Positions 1 to 11,091 of a stretch of DNA of 64,000 nucleotides are shown here, piece after piece. A program made the position numbers and the translations under genes. Source of the DNA: Carya illinoinensis (Eukaryota > Streptophyta > Magnoliopsida > Fagales > Juglandaceae); NCBI RefSeq assembly GCF_018687715.1, contig NC_056754.1, positions 13,724,501-13,788,500 of the forward strand, read 5' to 3'. Each line of letters opens with the position of its first letter. Positions within the stretch are counted from its first letter, which is position 1. The notes under the pieces are model-generated. The model saw nothing but the letters and a program-made list of their open reading frames with translations, made no database searches and had not been told where the DNA came from.

Positions 1-801
1 CATAATCCTGTTCAGCATCCATTTGTTGGTTGGCATTTCCATCCTAGGATAATAGAATTTGATCCATAGAGTGGATACTTGCATGAGTAGCAATGCTTTG
101 CACAACACTTTGATCTTCAGCAACCTTAGGTTGCGTTTGGATAGTGAAAAGAGTTTAGAAGAATTGTGAATAGTAGTGAGTAGAGATTGAGTAGGTTAGT
201 GTGTCCCATTAAGAGTAGTTTGAAATGTTTGGATGTATGAAGTATGTTGAGTTTTTGACTTTTGAATAGGAAGTTAGAAAAGTTGTGAGTCCCATCAATA
301 ATTGATTTTATTAGTAATGATGGTTAAATAATAATTTTATTTATATGTTGTAATAATAAACATAATTATTATAAGAAATAATTTCCAACACTTTTAAAAA
401 TGAATTTTGTACATTTTTTTTTTCAGCAAAATTTATTTAATTTAAAATTGGTAAAAATTGTAAATGGCTAGCAAATATTCCTTCAATATTCTCATACCCC
501 CATTTTGTTCCAAACTTTAGGTATATATTATAATGACAATAGGCAAGTTGAGTTATAATGAATTTCACATATTTTTCACTCTAAAATTTATTTAATTCAA
601 AATTTATAATTTATAATAAATATTTTAAATTATAAAAACAAGTGTGCTCTTTTAAAATTCTTGAAAAAAAATTACATACTTCCAATATAAAGACATGTAC
701 TGTGAGTGTGGAGAATTATAGATAAAGAAATTTTCTCATGCTCTCCCATTATTAAGAATTGTACCGCAAGTTCTATCCAAAAAAAATTGTACCGCAAGCC
801 A

Positions 802-851
<50 letters not shown>

Positions 852-1515
852 TGTTGGGCTGCAGTGATGGATAGGTGGGTCCTATAAATAGTACAAATTC
901 AAATGAAGGAACTGAGATGAGTTTATGTTAAAAAAGTTTGAGGCGTTTGGGTGTGAAAAGAGTCTTACCTGTACGAAGTCATCTGAGAACACCTGAGATG
1001 ACTCGACACCCCAAACTGAGTCTTAGCCAACTCAAGAGATTCTTGGCTGCAATCTCCTCCTAATTTTGTGCTTGAACTCTGTATTCATTTGAGAGGTGTT
1101 GTATCCTATCTAGCTCTGCCACAAGATCTCCATACCACTTCTGTAAGGTTCTTTCCAGCTCATTTTGCTTTTGAATCTCCTCTTAGAAATTATTTATTCA
1201 GTGTGAAGCTGCTAATTGCTCATGCTTTTGTAAAAGCTTTGAAGCTCTCAAATTCTATTGCAGCATTGTCGATATACTTGAAGGTTGTGGAAACCTTTGG
1301 CCCAACAATTTTTTTTTTTTTTTGTTTTTTTTGGCCGTATCCAAATAATCACAAAATCCATAGATTTAGTAATGTATGAGGTTGATATTAAGTACCATGA
1401 CTAAAAAATAGTGGATCTATAAGTTAAGTTTACATATAATTTTTTATAGGTGGTCCAGAGTTTAGATAATTCCCTTGGTAAATAAGTAAATTTTACATAT
1501 TATTAATAGAGGAAA
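1..1515. other. Non-coding AT-rich DNA with MITE-like repeats
   Basis: No convincing gene is visible. Around 125-165 and 935-965 the sequence carries two similar stretches with the motif GCGTTTGG(A/G)T followed by GTGAAAAGAG. Between about 935 and 1020 a GTTTGGGTGT motif is mirrored by ACACCCCAAAC, so small inverted-repeat (MITE-like) elements are probable here. The only long frame, near 1068-1379, runs into a poly-T tract and has no recognisable domain. Confidence 0.5.
804..846. repeat. (GA)n microsatellite
   Basis: About 21 uninterrupted GA dinucleotides are seen directly in the sequence, inside AT-rich non-coding DNA. Confidence 0.95.
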
Positions 1516-1959
1516 TGTAACGCTCCAATAGAAAACCCAAACCACATGACCTATATTCTAAAAAGACTGTCAATAATACAATTGGAGCCCCATTAGAATC
1601 TTATAAAGGGCAAGAACTTCTCATTTCCAAAAAATGTGAGATCTTATATACCACCTACCCTTATCTTTATCGTATGGGGTATTACAATCCCCCTTTTAAA
1701 TTTTCGATGTCCCTGTTGGGTAATTCTATCATAGGTGGCACGGCTCAAGTGCCACATTTTTTTGTTGGGATAGACTGTAATACCATTTATAACTTCTCAA
1801 TGGAAGACACAAACCACATGGACTATACTCCAAAAGGACTAGTCAATGATACAATTGGAGTCTCATTGGAATATTGTAAAAAGCAAGAACTTCTTATTCC
1901 TAATTAATATGGGATCTCATACACCACCTACCTTTATCCTTATCATATGGGGTATCGCA
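1516..1959. mobile_element. TRIM-like miniature LTR element with 5-bp target duplication
   Basis: Two direct repeats of 171 bp (1516-1686) and 184 bp (1776-1959) flank an 89-bp spacer. Each begins TGTAA and ends GGTAT(T/C)(A/G)CA, and they share blocks such as CAAACCACATG, ACAATTGGAG, GCAAGAACTTCT and CACCACCTACC. The pentamer GGAAA lies directly outside both ends (1511-1515 and 1960-1964), which fits an LTR-type target-site duplication. There is no coding capacity. The repeats differ a good deal by eye, so the insertion is old. The 89-bp core has no obvious tRNA-Met primer-binding site, so assignment to the TRIM class rests on structure alone. An alternative is two LTRs left after deletion of a larger element. 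Confidence 0.65.
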
Positions 1960-1964
1960 GGAAA

Positions 1965-2429
1965 AATACATGACCTTGATTAAAAGATTCTTTATAAGGC
2001 ATCTGGCCTACATTGTAACAAATGATATTCAATTTTTTCCCTCTTGGCACATTATTGCTAGAGAAAAATATTGGTCATATTCAATCAGACAATTCTACAC
2101 CCATATTAATAGAGGACTCCCTGCATATATGCGAGCAAGTACATTTATGTGAAGTTACAATATACATTCTAAATTTTTTAGGGAACAAGCCCTGAAATAT
2201 TTCTAGAAAAATTGTGTTGTAGAGGACATGGCATACAACTATTTCAGTTTAGCCATATTTTTTCCTTTGATGCAAAAATTGCGATGTAATTTTTTTTTCT
2301 ACCTTCATATAGAAGTGAGCTTCGGTTAGCATGGAAGTTTATGAAATTAGCAACAAGCTAGAGAAAGAGAAAAAATACTCTCTAAGAAGTTGCATTATAA
2401 TAAAATTAAGAAGATACCAGAAACAAAGA
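1965..2429. other. Non-coding gap
   Basis: AT-rich sequence without a recognisable gene, RNA or repeat structure. Confidence 0.4.
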
Positions 2430-3832
2430 TCTAGTGGGTTTTCCACAGGTCACAACATACCTCATAACCAAGTGTGAGAACTTTGATCTTATTCTCACGG
2501 CTTTCTGCCTTGGCTTTATCACCATCCATCTTCTTTTTCACTTTTTCAAACTCATTCTGCAAGGTTGCAAGTTTCTCCATGTTTCCCACAACACTTGAAA
2601 GACCGTAAGCATTATGGGTGATGAAGTACATGATATCATTTAGGAAAGTTTTGTGTGCTTCAACAAATTCATCAAGGGATTGATTTGCATGCCCCATTGC
2701 CAAATGAAGATATTGAACCTCTTCCTCTATCAAAGAATCAGCTTGCCAACAGCAACGTTTTTTAGAATTTTGTAAGTCGCTCATTAATATACATGCTCAT
2801 ACAGTCATATCTCAAAAAACAAAATGTTGATGCAACATGAATATACTTAACTATCTATCTAAAGAAAATTCTGAAGCACACATAATTTAGATCCGAAGAT
2901 AGAAAGAAGCATGTTATATGTCCATCTTATGTTTTCCCTGATTTTCACCCAAGCTTCCAAAGTGTGATCAATACATGCTTTTGAGACCCCCAAAAATTCT
3001 CTATTACATTTTCAAAATTTTATCCTTTTTGAGTATATCTTATAAGATACACATCATAATCTATAAGGGAGGTACCAAATACAGCTTTTTCATTGAAGCA
3101 TTTGTGCTTGACACTACTACTAATCAAAATATAAAAGATAGTTTCACTTCCACAGTAACAAGAGAGAGCTTTGAAGATGGGTATGGTAACACTTAAGCAA
3201 TTTGCTACAATAATCAAAGCTATAAAAAGGAGAAAAAGTGATACGACTAGAGAAACTATGATGAAAAGAACATATGAGGATACAACTAAATTGACTTCAT
3301 ACCTGTTTTAGTTCATCTTTAAGAAAATCATCTATCTCAAGGAAATAAGCAGATCCATTTGTAGAGTGCTTGACCTTTTTTTTTTCTCCTTGTTCAGCTT
3401 GTTGTCAAGTGGATACTTTGCATTTGTGCTTGACACTTCTACTAATTGAAATATAAAAGACAGTTTCACTTCCACAATAACGAGAGAGAGCTTTGAAGAT
3501 GGGCATGGTAACACTTAAGTAATTTGCTACAATAATCAAAGCTATAAAAAGGAGACAAAGTGATATGACTAGAGAAGCTATGATGTAAAGAACCTATGAG
3601 GATACAACTAAACTGACTTCATACCTCTTTAAGCTCATCTTTAAGAAAATAATCTATCTTAGGGACATAAGCAGATCCATTTGCAGAGAGCTTGACACTT
3701 TTGGTTTTCTCTATGTTCAGCTTTTTGTTAAGGGGATACTTTGCATTGTCATGATCTAGTAAGCTTAGAAGCTTCTTTCTTATCATTTCATCAAACTGCT
3801 CAATGGAAGTATGAGGAACATGTTAAAGGAAT
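2430..3832 (-). pseudogene. CDC5-like (MYB-related spliceosome protein) gene fragment
   Basis: Translation of the minus strand gives pieces of the C-terminal half of plant CDC5, a MYB-related component of the Prp19/NineTeen spliceosome complex. One exon, about 3830-3625, encodes FDEMIRKKLLSLL and DHDNAKYPL and ends at a donor-like GTATGAAG. A second, about 2755-2455, encodes ADSLIEEE, FVEAHKTFLNDIMYF and NAYGLSSVVGNMEKL and ends near a donor-like GTATGTTG. Introns remain, so this is a genomic duplicate and not a retrocopy. It lacks the N-terminal MYB repeats, and the exon expected between the two is present in an extra decayed copy (see the tandem repeat). At the second exon an acceptor AG is replaced by AA just before the ADSLIEEE codons. 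The 5' side is cut off by a Copia element at about 3833. It is almost certainly non-functional. Confidence 0.7.
3099..3742. repeat. Tandem duplication, ~322-bp unit, containing a CDC5 exon
   Basis: The block starting CATTTGTGCTTGACACT at 3099 starts again at 3421, and similarity continues through 3742. Both units carry the same CDC5-derived exon and part of its flanking intron, with scattered substitutions and small indels. The unit length of about 322 bp is read directly from the spacing of the shared start motif. Confidence 0.8.
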
Positions 3833-6580
3833 TAGCTGGCCATTTAAAGTTAATAGATTCTATACTTTGTACAACTTTAACAACAATCTTCTATATTTGT
3901 AAATATTTTCTTCTTTCCTTAATTAGGATATACTAGTTGTAGGCTATCTTTAGGTAGATCTGTCGAATCCAACATCATCTTGAACCTTCAACCCTCCAAG
4001 ACTGTAGTCGAGATGTGGACTTACCTCAAGAAGCTCTACAGTCAGCATAACATTGCTCGTCGGTTACAGCTTGAACATGACTTGGCCAATCTCCAATAGG
4101 ACAATCTTTCTATCTCTGACTTTTACTCTACCTTTATGAATCTTTAGGTTGAATATACTGATATAGTCTATGTTACCTTACCTCCCCAAGGTCTTAGTTT
4201 TGTTCAATTTGTCCATGAAAATACTAAGAGGGATCAATTTCTTATGAAATAAAGATATGAATTTGAAGGCACGATGTCTAATCTTATGAACCGAGAACCT
4301 ATCCCCTCCTTGGATGCATGCCTCAGTGATTTATTTTGTAAGGAGCAATGCCTTCTCACTTAAACCACCATGGAACAACATAGATCCACCTTTGTTCACG
4401 TCACTTATGGAGCACAAGGCAAGCCAAGAGGTAGGGATATGAGCATTCAATGCTTTTGTTGCAAAGGATTTGGCCATTTCGCTTTAAACCGTCTCAAAAA
4501 ATTCTATAACTACTGCAAAATTCTGCAACTACGCTACCTCCCAAGAGATCTAAAATAGCATATACTACCTCAGTTGGCTCTTCTAGAAATGGTAGTTTTG
4601 TGGATACAACACATCTGACACAAAGTGCTCCTGCTCCTATTTACCCTTCTCTACATCACCTCCTTGGTACTTTGATTATGGGGCTTCTCATCATATGACA
4701 AACAATGCTCATTTTCTTACCAATATAAACAAATATTCTGGAAATCTCAAGATTCATACTGTTGATGGCAACCATTTACTTGCCACAGCCACTGGTGATG
4801 TTTCTCCTTCTCTAACCAATGTCTTTGTCTCTCCTGGTCTTACCACTAATCTCATTTCTGATGGTCAATTGGTTGACAATGACTATAAAGTGGAATTCTC
4901 TAAATCTGGTTATGTTGTGCAGGATCAACAATCAGGGAAGATGATCGCAAGGGGGCTTAAAGTATGACGCCTTTTCCCTCTCCAATTTCCTTTGTGTCCA
5001 TGTTTTTCTTTGCCCGTTGTCACTTGTAATTCTGTTCATGTTGATTACTGAGCATGGCATAAACGTCTCGGATATCCAAACTCTAATGTACTTCATGATT
5101 TGCTAAATTTTGATTTACTTGGGAATAAAGAGTTACCATCTCTTAGTGCTATTCAATTTGATTGCAATTCTTGTCAACTTGGCAAAAGAAAAACTTTGCC
5201 ATTTCCCACTCACACACCAAAAGTAGTCCAACTTTTTGATATGATACATAGTGATATGTGGGGGGTATGACACTGGTTACTTCTCATGCTAATTACAAGT
5301 ACTTCGTCACTTTTATTGACGACTATAGTCGTTTTACGTGGATTTATTTCCTGCATTCTAAAGATGAAGTATTTTCTATTTTCAAGCTATTTCATGCTCA
5401 TATTCAGACCCAATACTCTGCCAATATCAAAATCCTTCTCTTTGACAATGGGGGTGAGTACATGTCTCATTTGTTTCAGGAATTTCTGCAAACTAATGGC
5501 ATAATCTCTCAACGGTCTTGCCCTTCAACCCCCCAACAAAATGGGTTGGCTAAAAGAAAGAACTGTCACCTTCTCAATGTTGTCCGCACCCTTTTTTTAG
5601 AGTCATATGTGCCGTTTCGGTTATGGTGTGAAGCCCTCTTCATTGTTGTTCACCTCATCAACAGATTGTCTTCTCCCTCATTGAACCACGTCTCTCCTTA
5701 CACTCGGTTATTTGGTCACATCCAAATTATTCTAACTTTTCTACCTTTGGTTGTGTGTGCTATTTTCATCTTCCTGCACCTGAATGCACAAAACTCACGG
5801 CTTAGTCTATCCAATGTGCCTTTCTAGGATATTCTGTACACCATAAAGTTTTTCTTTGCTATGATCCAAATTTGCGTTGTATTTGGATTTCTAGAAATGT
5901 GATCTTTCTAGAAAACCAATATTTTTTCTCCATTTACCATGATCCTCTTTCTACTTCATTTTTTTGTTTTTCCCTTGTTTACTAACTCTTCTGTAGATCC
6001 CATAACTTCTAAACCTCTCCTAGTGTATTAGCTACACTCCTCCACCACATCAAATTAGACTTCAACACCTCTCGAGCCCCCTCAAGTTCATTCCCAAACT
6101 GCTGATCCTATTCCAGCAACTGCACCTACTCCTCTCAGACACAGTACTTGGGTTCATAGACCCCCAAATAGTTTGGTTTTACCCCTCATTTATCCTTGAC
6201 AACCACCTTGTCTTCTACCCCTATTCCCTCATCTTATAAGCAGGCAATGGAGCATGAGTATTGGCAAAAAGCTATTGAAACAGAACTTCTAGCACTTGAA
6301 GAAAATCGAACCTGAGGTGTTATTCCATGTCCCCTAACTGTGAACCTTCTAGGCAATATGTTGGTGTTTTCTATCAAGCTTCATTTCAATGGGTCCATAG
6401 ACCGTCACAAGGCTCGGTTGGTGGTTCTTGGCAACAAGCAAGAGTATGGCCTAGACTATGATGAAACCTTTGCACCGATAGCCAAGATGCCCACCGTGCA
6501 AACCATACTAGCTCTTGCTGCATTGCAACCACCTTGATTATTTTTGAATCGGCCTTTACATCAAATGGATGTTAAGAATG
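3833..6580 (+). mobile_element. Decayed Ty1/Copia retrotransposon (gag-pol remnant)
   Basis: Reading the plus strand through many stops and frameshifts gives the Copia order of domains. These are a UBN2-type gag (about 3960-4360), a CCHC-like knuckle with CFCCKGFGHFA (about 4447), a protease-region HHMTNNAHFL (about 4690), an integrase core (about 5250-5830, with FVTFIDDYSRFTWIYF and the QQNGLAKRKN segment) and the start of reverse transcriptase (about 6240-6580, with KARLVVLGNKQEYG and LHQMDVKN). Reverse transcriptase stops abruptly at about 6580, where Gypsy sequence begins. No LTR pair is visible. The left end abuts the CDC5 fragment. It is a non-autonomous fossil. Confidence 0.8.
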
Positions 6581-8201
6581 GCCCGAATGATATAGTCATT
6601 TGGGTACAAAGCTTTTGGTATTTAGGGGACATGTCCACCACATACACTTTTTCATATCTTGCTCTTCTTGTGTGCACCTTCTGGCTAGATGAAGAGCTGC
6701 CACCGCTAGCAAATCCACCCGCTGTGGTCTTAGTTTCCCCAACGGGCACCCCGTTTCTATCATTATTCAGGGGTGCCCTATCTCTGTCATTGCCATGAGT
6801 GTCTTTCCGATGTTGCCACCATTGGTCAAGACTATTACTTCTCCTAGAATTGTTCCCTTACTCATACCACTGCTTAGGCTTCGAGCATTCCGCGACCATT
6901 TGCTCTAGTTCTCTTGTGCTTACCAGTTTGATGACTCTTTTCTTAATGATTGTGAAGTATTCTGTCCAATGTGAGTTTGTCTGATGGTATTTGCAATAAC
7001 GATTGCCAGTTCTGTGCTGGCGACGTTCTCTGTCTGGTTCTTCTTTTTCCTGTACATTTAGATTGTTGTGTATCAATCTGTTGTTGTGTTCTAGAATCTG
7101 TTGTTGTGTTCTAGTCACCTTTCTCGTCTTCTATCTTGATGATTGGATGTATTTTTTGGTTGCCGTGGTTGGTTTTTCGTTCGGTCTTGTGCTCCCATTT
7201 CCTTGGAACTACCAGGGCTTGTAATGTGTCCTCAATGTTAACGAAGTTGTCCGCCCTATCCATGAATTCTCTCAGGGTAGAGGGGGTCTATCCTGGCTAG
7301 TTCAACCATGAATGGGCTGGATGTCTAGATCCCACCCAGGAGGGCGGTAAGAGTAATCTTCTCGTCTTGATCATCTGTTGTTAACATTTCTTTGTTGAAG
7401 CGGGTGAGGTACGTTTTTAGATTCTCCTCTTCTCTTTGTTTAACTGTTAAAAGGTATACGACTGGACGTTGATGCCTTCTACTAGGCCAATTCTTCAAAG
7501 CTGTCAATTGATCCCGATCAAAGAGTTTCAAACCATCATCTCATCATTCCTTTCAAGGTCAAGGGAAAAGCCCAGCAAACAGTTTCTCTGGAAAAGCTGT
7601 GGAGCGTGATGTGTGCCTTGAAATTCTCCAAGTGATCTACTGGAACCCATTGTACATCTCTATTTGTGGGTCTTTGAATTTTGGTGGAAGCAGCATGGCA
7701 ATAATGCTCTCACTATATGACAAATCGGTCTGATTCAGCAAGTGTTCCATTGAAGAAGACCCTCCCATTTTCTTTGTCATCTATTCATATTTTCCAGCCA
7801 GACTCCACAACTCATCATGCATCTTTTTCTTCTCTATATCCTCATAGTTCAGTCCTCCATTACTATGTACTTCCCCCTCACCCTGCTCGCAATTGCTGGG
7901 CATGACCATGTCGCTGAGCTCCAAGTTCTGCCGCTTCAGTATTTCATTTTCCCCTTTCAAATTCTCCATGGCCTTCTAGTGTCGTTGATATGAACCGGCA
8001 GGATTGGAATCCGTTAAACCATCAATTAATTTGAAAACTCACCCAAGAAAGACAAAATCAAGCTAAATGGAAAATCTAGACCTATTGAAGAATCTGTCTC
8101 TATAACCCATATTACAAGGAGGAACATCACAAAAGTTGTGATTTATCTTTGATAAGTTCAAAAGTTCATTAAAAAATAAAAGAAGATAAACTCAACTCAC
8201 A

Positions 8202-8261
8202 ATGAAAATAATTCATCAAATTTCATAAGACTAAATGTTGAATTTGATGAATTATTTTCAT
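8202..8261. repeat. Perfect 21-bp inverted repeat (hairpin)
   Basis: Positions 8202-8222 and 8241-8261 are exact reverse complements (first arm starts ATGAAAATAATTCATC), separated by an 18-bp loop. It lies within the Gypsy leader/gag region. Its function is unknown. Confidence 0.85.
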
Positions 8262-8624
8262 GCTGCCCTCTTCCATAACTTGTGTTAAATGAATTAAAAT
8301 TTATTCTTCTTCCTTCAAGCCCATCTTCGATGCTGGAGTCTTGCTAACTTCGTCCTAAGTAGATTGCACCAATTCTTGCATAGCTTGCTTGATTTTCTTA
8401 GCGCTTGACTTTGTAATTGGCCCATCTGAAACTTGCAAAGGATTTTTAAGATTAGGTCAACTTTGGTGCCCATTATTCCTTAGCTTTTCCTTTGCCGTAG
8501 CCAATCATTTTTCCATGGTGGTAGGTAGTGTCTATGGTTCGCGGTTTGCTAGAGAATGGGTCATGGGTGGCATGTCAGAACCATGTTGTCGTCCAATGAG
8601 AAACTGAAATCAAGGAAGATCGGA

Positions 8625-8641
8625 TCCCACAGACGGCACCA
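8625..8641 (-). other. Gypsy primer-binding site
   Basis: The minus strand reads TGGTGCCGTCTGTGGGA directly inside the candidate LTR. It closely resembles the TGGCGCCGTCTGTGGG primer-binding sites common in plant Gypsy elements. Confidence 0.5.
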
Positions 8642-8642
8642 C

Positions 8643-8997
8643 TGTAAAGGACCCATCCCACCACCAACTGTAATTGTTAGCCTACAAATCAAAAGTTGAT
8701 GGTTCTGGACGCCTGCAACCACTCTGATATCTAAGTTAGTAAATAATGGTGTCTCCTAACTCAAGTATATGATCAAAAGTGTTTTAGAATTACCTAGTAC
8801 CCATATATATAGGCGTAGGGAAATATTGGATCAGCATCATAGCTATATTACTTTCACATGATACTTAGCTGTGCATCCTACCCTTAAATAATAGGAGTAA
8901 TTTGCTTGTCATATTAGTGCTTATCGGTTTTATTAATCAATAGAATATTAGGCCTTCATGGGCCTTTGGCCTCTAGTTTGGGCCATGTCCATCAGCA
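8643..8997 (-). repeat. Candidate Gypsy 5' LTR
   Basis: On the minus strand this 355-bp stretch begins TGCTGATGG and ends TTTACA, the TG...CA form of an LTR. It is followed after one base by a primer-binding-site-like sequence. Its outer boundary is a guess because no second LTR is available to compare. Confidence 0.4.
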
Positions 8998-10080
8998 TAA
9001 TTGATAAGTTGGGCTGGGGCACTATTGGACCCTCTATTATATTTAATTGATTTTTTGTGGCTATATATTTGCAGGTATTGGTGATAATAAATTGGAGAGG
9101 ATCAAGGGGAGACAAATCGAGGCTCATAAATTAACAATTGTTAATATTGATCTCTTTTTTACTTTATTTTAGATTTATCATTCTCGACATGAACGGTATC
9201 AATTCGCGTGTTTGAGGACAATAAAAAATACAATGAAAAACAATATTCTCATTTTACATAGATTTTCATTATTTTAGAGATTAGTTTTAAATAAAATTGA
9301 CAAAGGTTTCCTTCCACTAAGCATTTTGATTGGGGATAAATGAAAACACCGAAACAGTTCTTGCAATAAAACATAGGAAGTTTCATTTATACGCAATGAG
9401 CAAAAGCACAACCTATTCACATATGCGACCTTGTTGCCTCCCTTGGTGCCCTGTTGACCAAGGTTTCTGTCCTAAGAAAACTTGGAAGAACTCATGGCTG
9501 ATTATACTTCTGCTTTCTTTTTAAATGATCCTCATTCAAATTCACAAAACAGCATAGTAGAGAGCCTTAAATTCTGTTCCAAAGAGTTGGAACACATTTT
9601 TTCCTTGCAAATGAAAATGCTTCCAACTGAAGAAAGATTATCTATTTGCTGGCCTCTCTGTTTTGAATCCATCTCTTGGGCAGGAAGTGCATATCAGGTT
9701 AGCGAACCTGGAAACAAGAAGGAAATATACATCTGTGCCAGGATATTTCTTATTGTACAATATTCAACAGGTTCTTGCTACCCAAGATTCAGACTAAAAT
9801 ATTAACCTCTGTTCCAGCTATGCTGAGACCTATGGCCAATCACAAAAATGGTGGAAAATATTAATTTGCAGCCTGAGATTTCAGTACTAGCTTTTCCAGC
9901 ACAAAAGCTGCACCTGGCCATTTCTGCTTCACCTGTATAGTTCCTCCAAATTATCCAGCAGCAATAAGATGTGCAGATTGACTAGCTTAAAAGTGTTTGA
10001 GAGATTTGCTCCTGATGGATATAGGAACAAAAGCATTACGCCATCATAATTCTGCTGCAATCATAGATCTTATGCTATTG
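8998..10080. other. Non-coding region downstream of the 10.1-kb gene
   Basis: No protein family is recognisable. Part of 9.4-10.08 kb may be the 3' untranslated region of the minus-strand gene ending at 10081. A plus-strand frame at 9482-9805 exists but shows no domain or splice context. Confidence 0.4.
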
Positions 10081-11091
10081 TCAATTGCATTCCAAGAGGC
10101 ATCCCTTCTGTCTCTTAGCTTTGGTTTTCTTGGTGTGGAAGAAGTACCAGCAACCAGGTATGAAACTGGCATCATCGTGGCTGCATGAAATTGGAAGACG
10201 CGTAAAAGATCAGATATGGAAAGCATACTTTGAACTCATTTCCATGGGAGTAAAAATTGAACCCTGTATCGTCAGTACTAAATTAAACAAATACCTGCTT
10301 CTGCTGCTGTTGCTGCTACTCGTGCTTCCACTCATGATATTCCCTCGCCTTCTTTTACTATCTCCTAGAAAAAACCTTTTAATCCACCATTCCTTGTCAA
10401 TATGATGCTTGGTTTCCACGAAAGATGGATTTGGAGAAACTTTTGAGCACTCTCCTGCCTTTGGTTTCTTCTTCAAAGCTAGAGATGTTGGAAAGAACAT
10501 CTTGAGAAGGAAAGTTTCACTGTCCATACTTCTAATCCTCGACACCTGACGTGCCTTATTAATGCCTTTCTTTTTCTTCTTTTGATTCTTCATCCGAGGT
10601 TCAGTTTCGGGATGAAAGGCACTGCTCTTTTCAACGACAGTTCCCTCTTGAACTACAGAGATATGCTTCTCATCAACAATATCTTTTAGAGAGAGCTCGT
10701 AACAAGACTCGGACATATCTCGAACCATTTCCATAAGCTCCCTTCTACCTTCTGCAATTGCTTTTTTTCTTGAAGTGGGGGAAAGATTGCAAGAACGATG
10801 GACGTGGGGGAGCAGAGGAGAAGATTCATAATCAATACTTCCTGATGTGTTTCTCTCCCACAAGGCTGGTGAGGAAGCTCCAAACCCTTCTTCAACAAGG
10901 CTTGCTTGAGCTTGAAACTCCACGTCAGTGCCACCAAACCGACCGCTAAAACTGTCATGATCTCCATTCTGACATGCACCCCAGAAATCGAATTCTATAT
11001 CTCCTTCACTATCATGACTGCTACGTATTCGGTAGGTTGGACTCACAGAAGAGAGCGGTTTCCCAGCGAACCTTTGCCGGTGATCAAACAT
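10081..11091 (-). CDS. Plant-specific uncharacterised basic, Ser-rich protein (2 exons)
   Basis: The model joins exon 1 (11091-10295) to exon 2 (10165-10081) across a 129-bp GT-AG intron, giving 293 residues. Exon 2 is chosen because it restores a conserved-looking tail, GCWYFFHTKKTKAKRQKG, just before the stop; reading through the intron gives a random tail of the same length. Visible features are an acidic N-terminal part with the segment DIEFDFWG, the block GRRELMEMVRDMSESCYEL (about residues 117-135), which I associate with a family of small plant proteins of unknown function, a Lys-rich stretch (about 170-180), and a Ser/Arg-rich C-terminus. No catalytic motif, signal peptide or membrane segment is seen. 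The basic patches suggest nuclear localisation, which is inference. No function can be assigned. Confidence 0.75.

Larger units (their letters stand above)
6581..8997 (-). mobile_element. Truncated Ty3/Gypsy retrotransposon (5' LTR plus gag)
   Basis: On the minus strand, reading from 8997 downward, there is a candidate 5' LTR, a primer-binding-site-like sequence, and then gag. Gag is recognisable from a retrotrans_gag-type segment (about 7531-7325, with NLKTYLTRFNKEML) and a later zinc-knuckle-like region with CKYHQTNSHWTEY (about 7020). Protease, reverse transcriptase, integrase and the 3' LTR are absent: gag sequence joins the Copia fragment at about 6580. Frames are broken, so no protein is expected. 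Confidence 0.6.

Noticed and set aside
9482..9805. 107-residue plus-strand frame
   Set aside because: No domain, no splice or promoter context, and it lies in the probable 3' region of a minus-strand gene.
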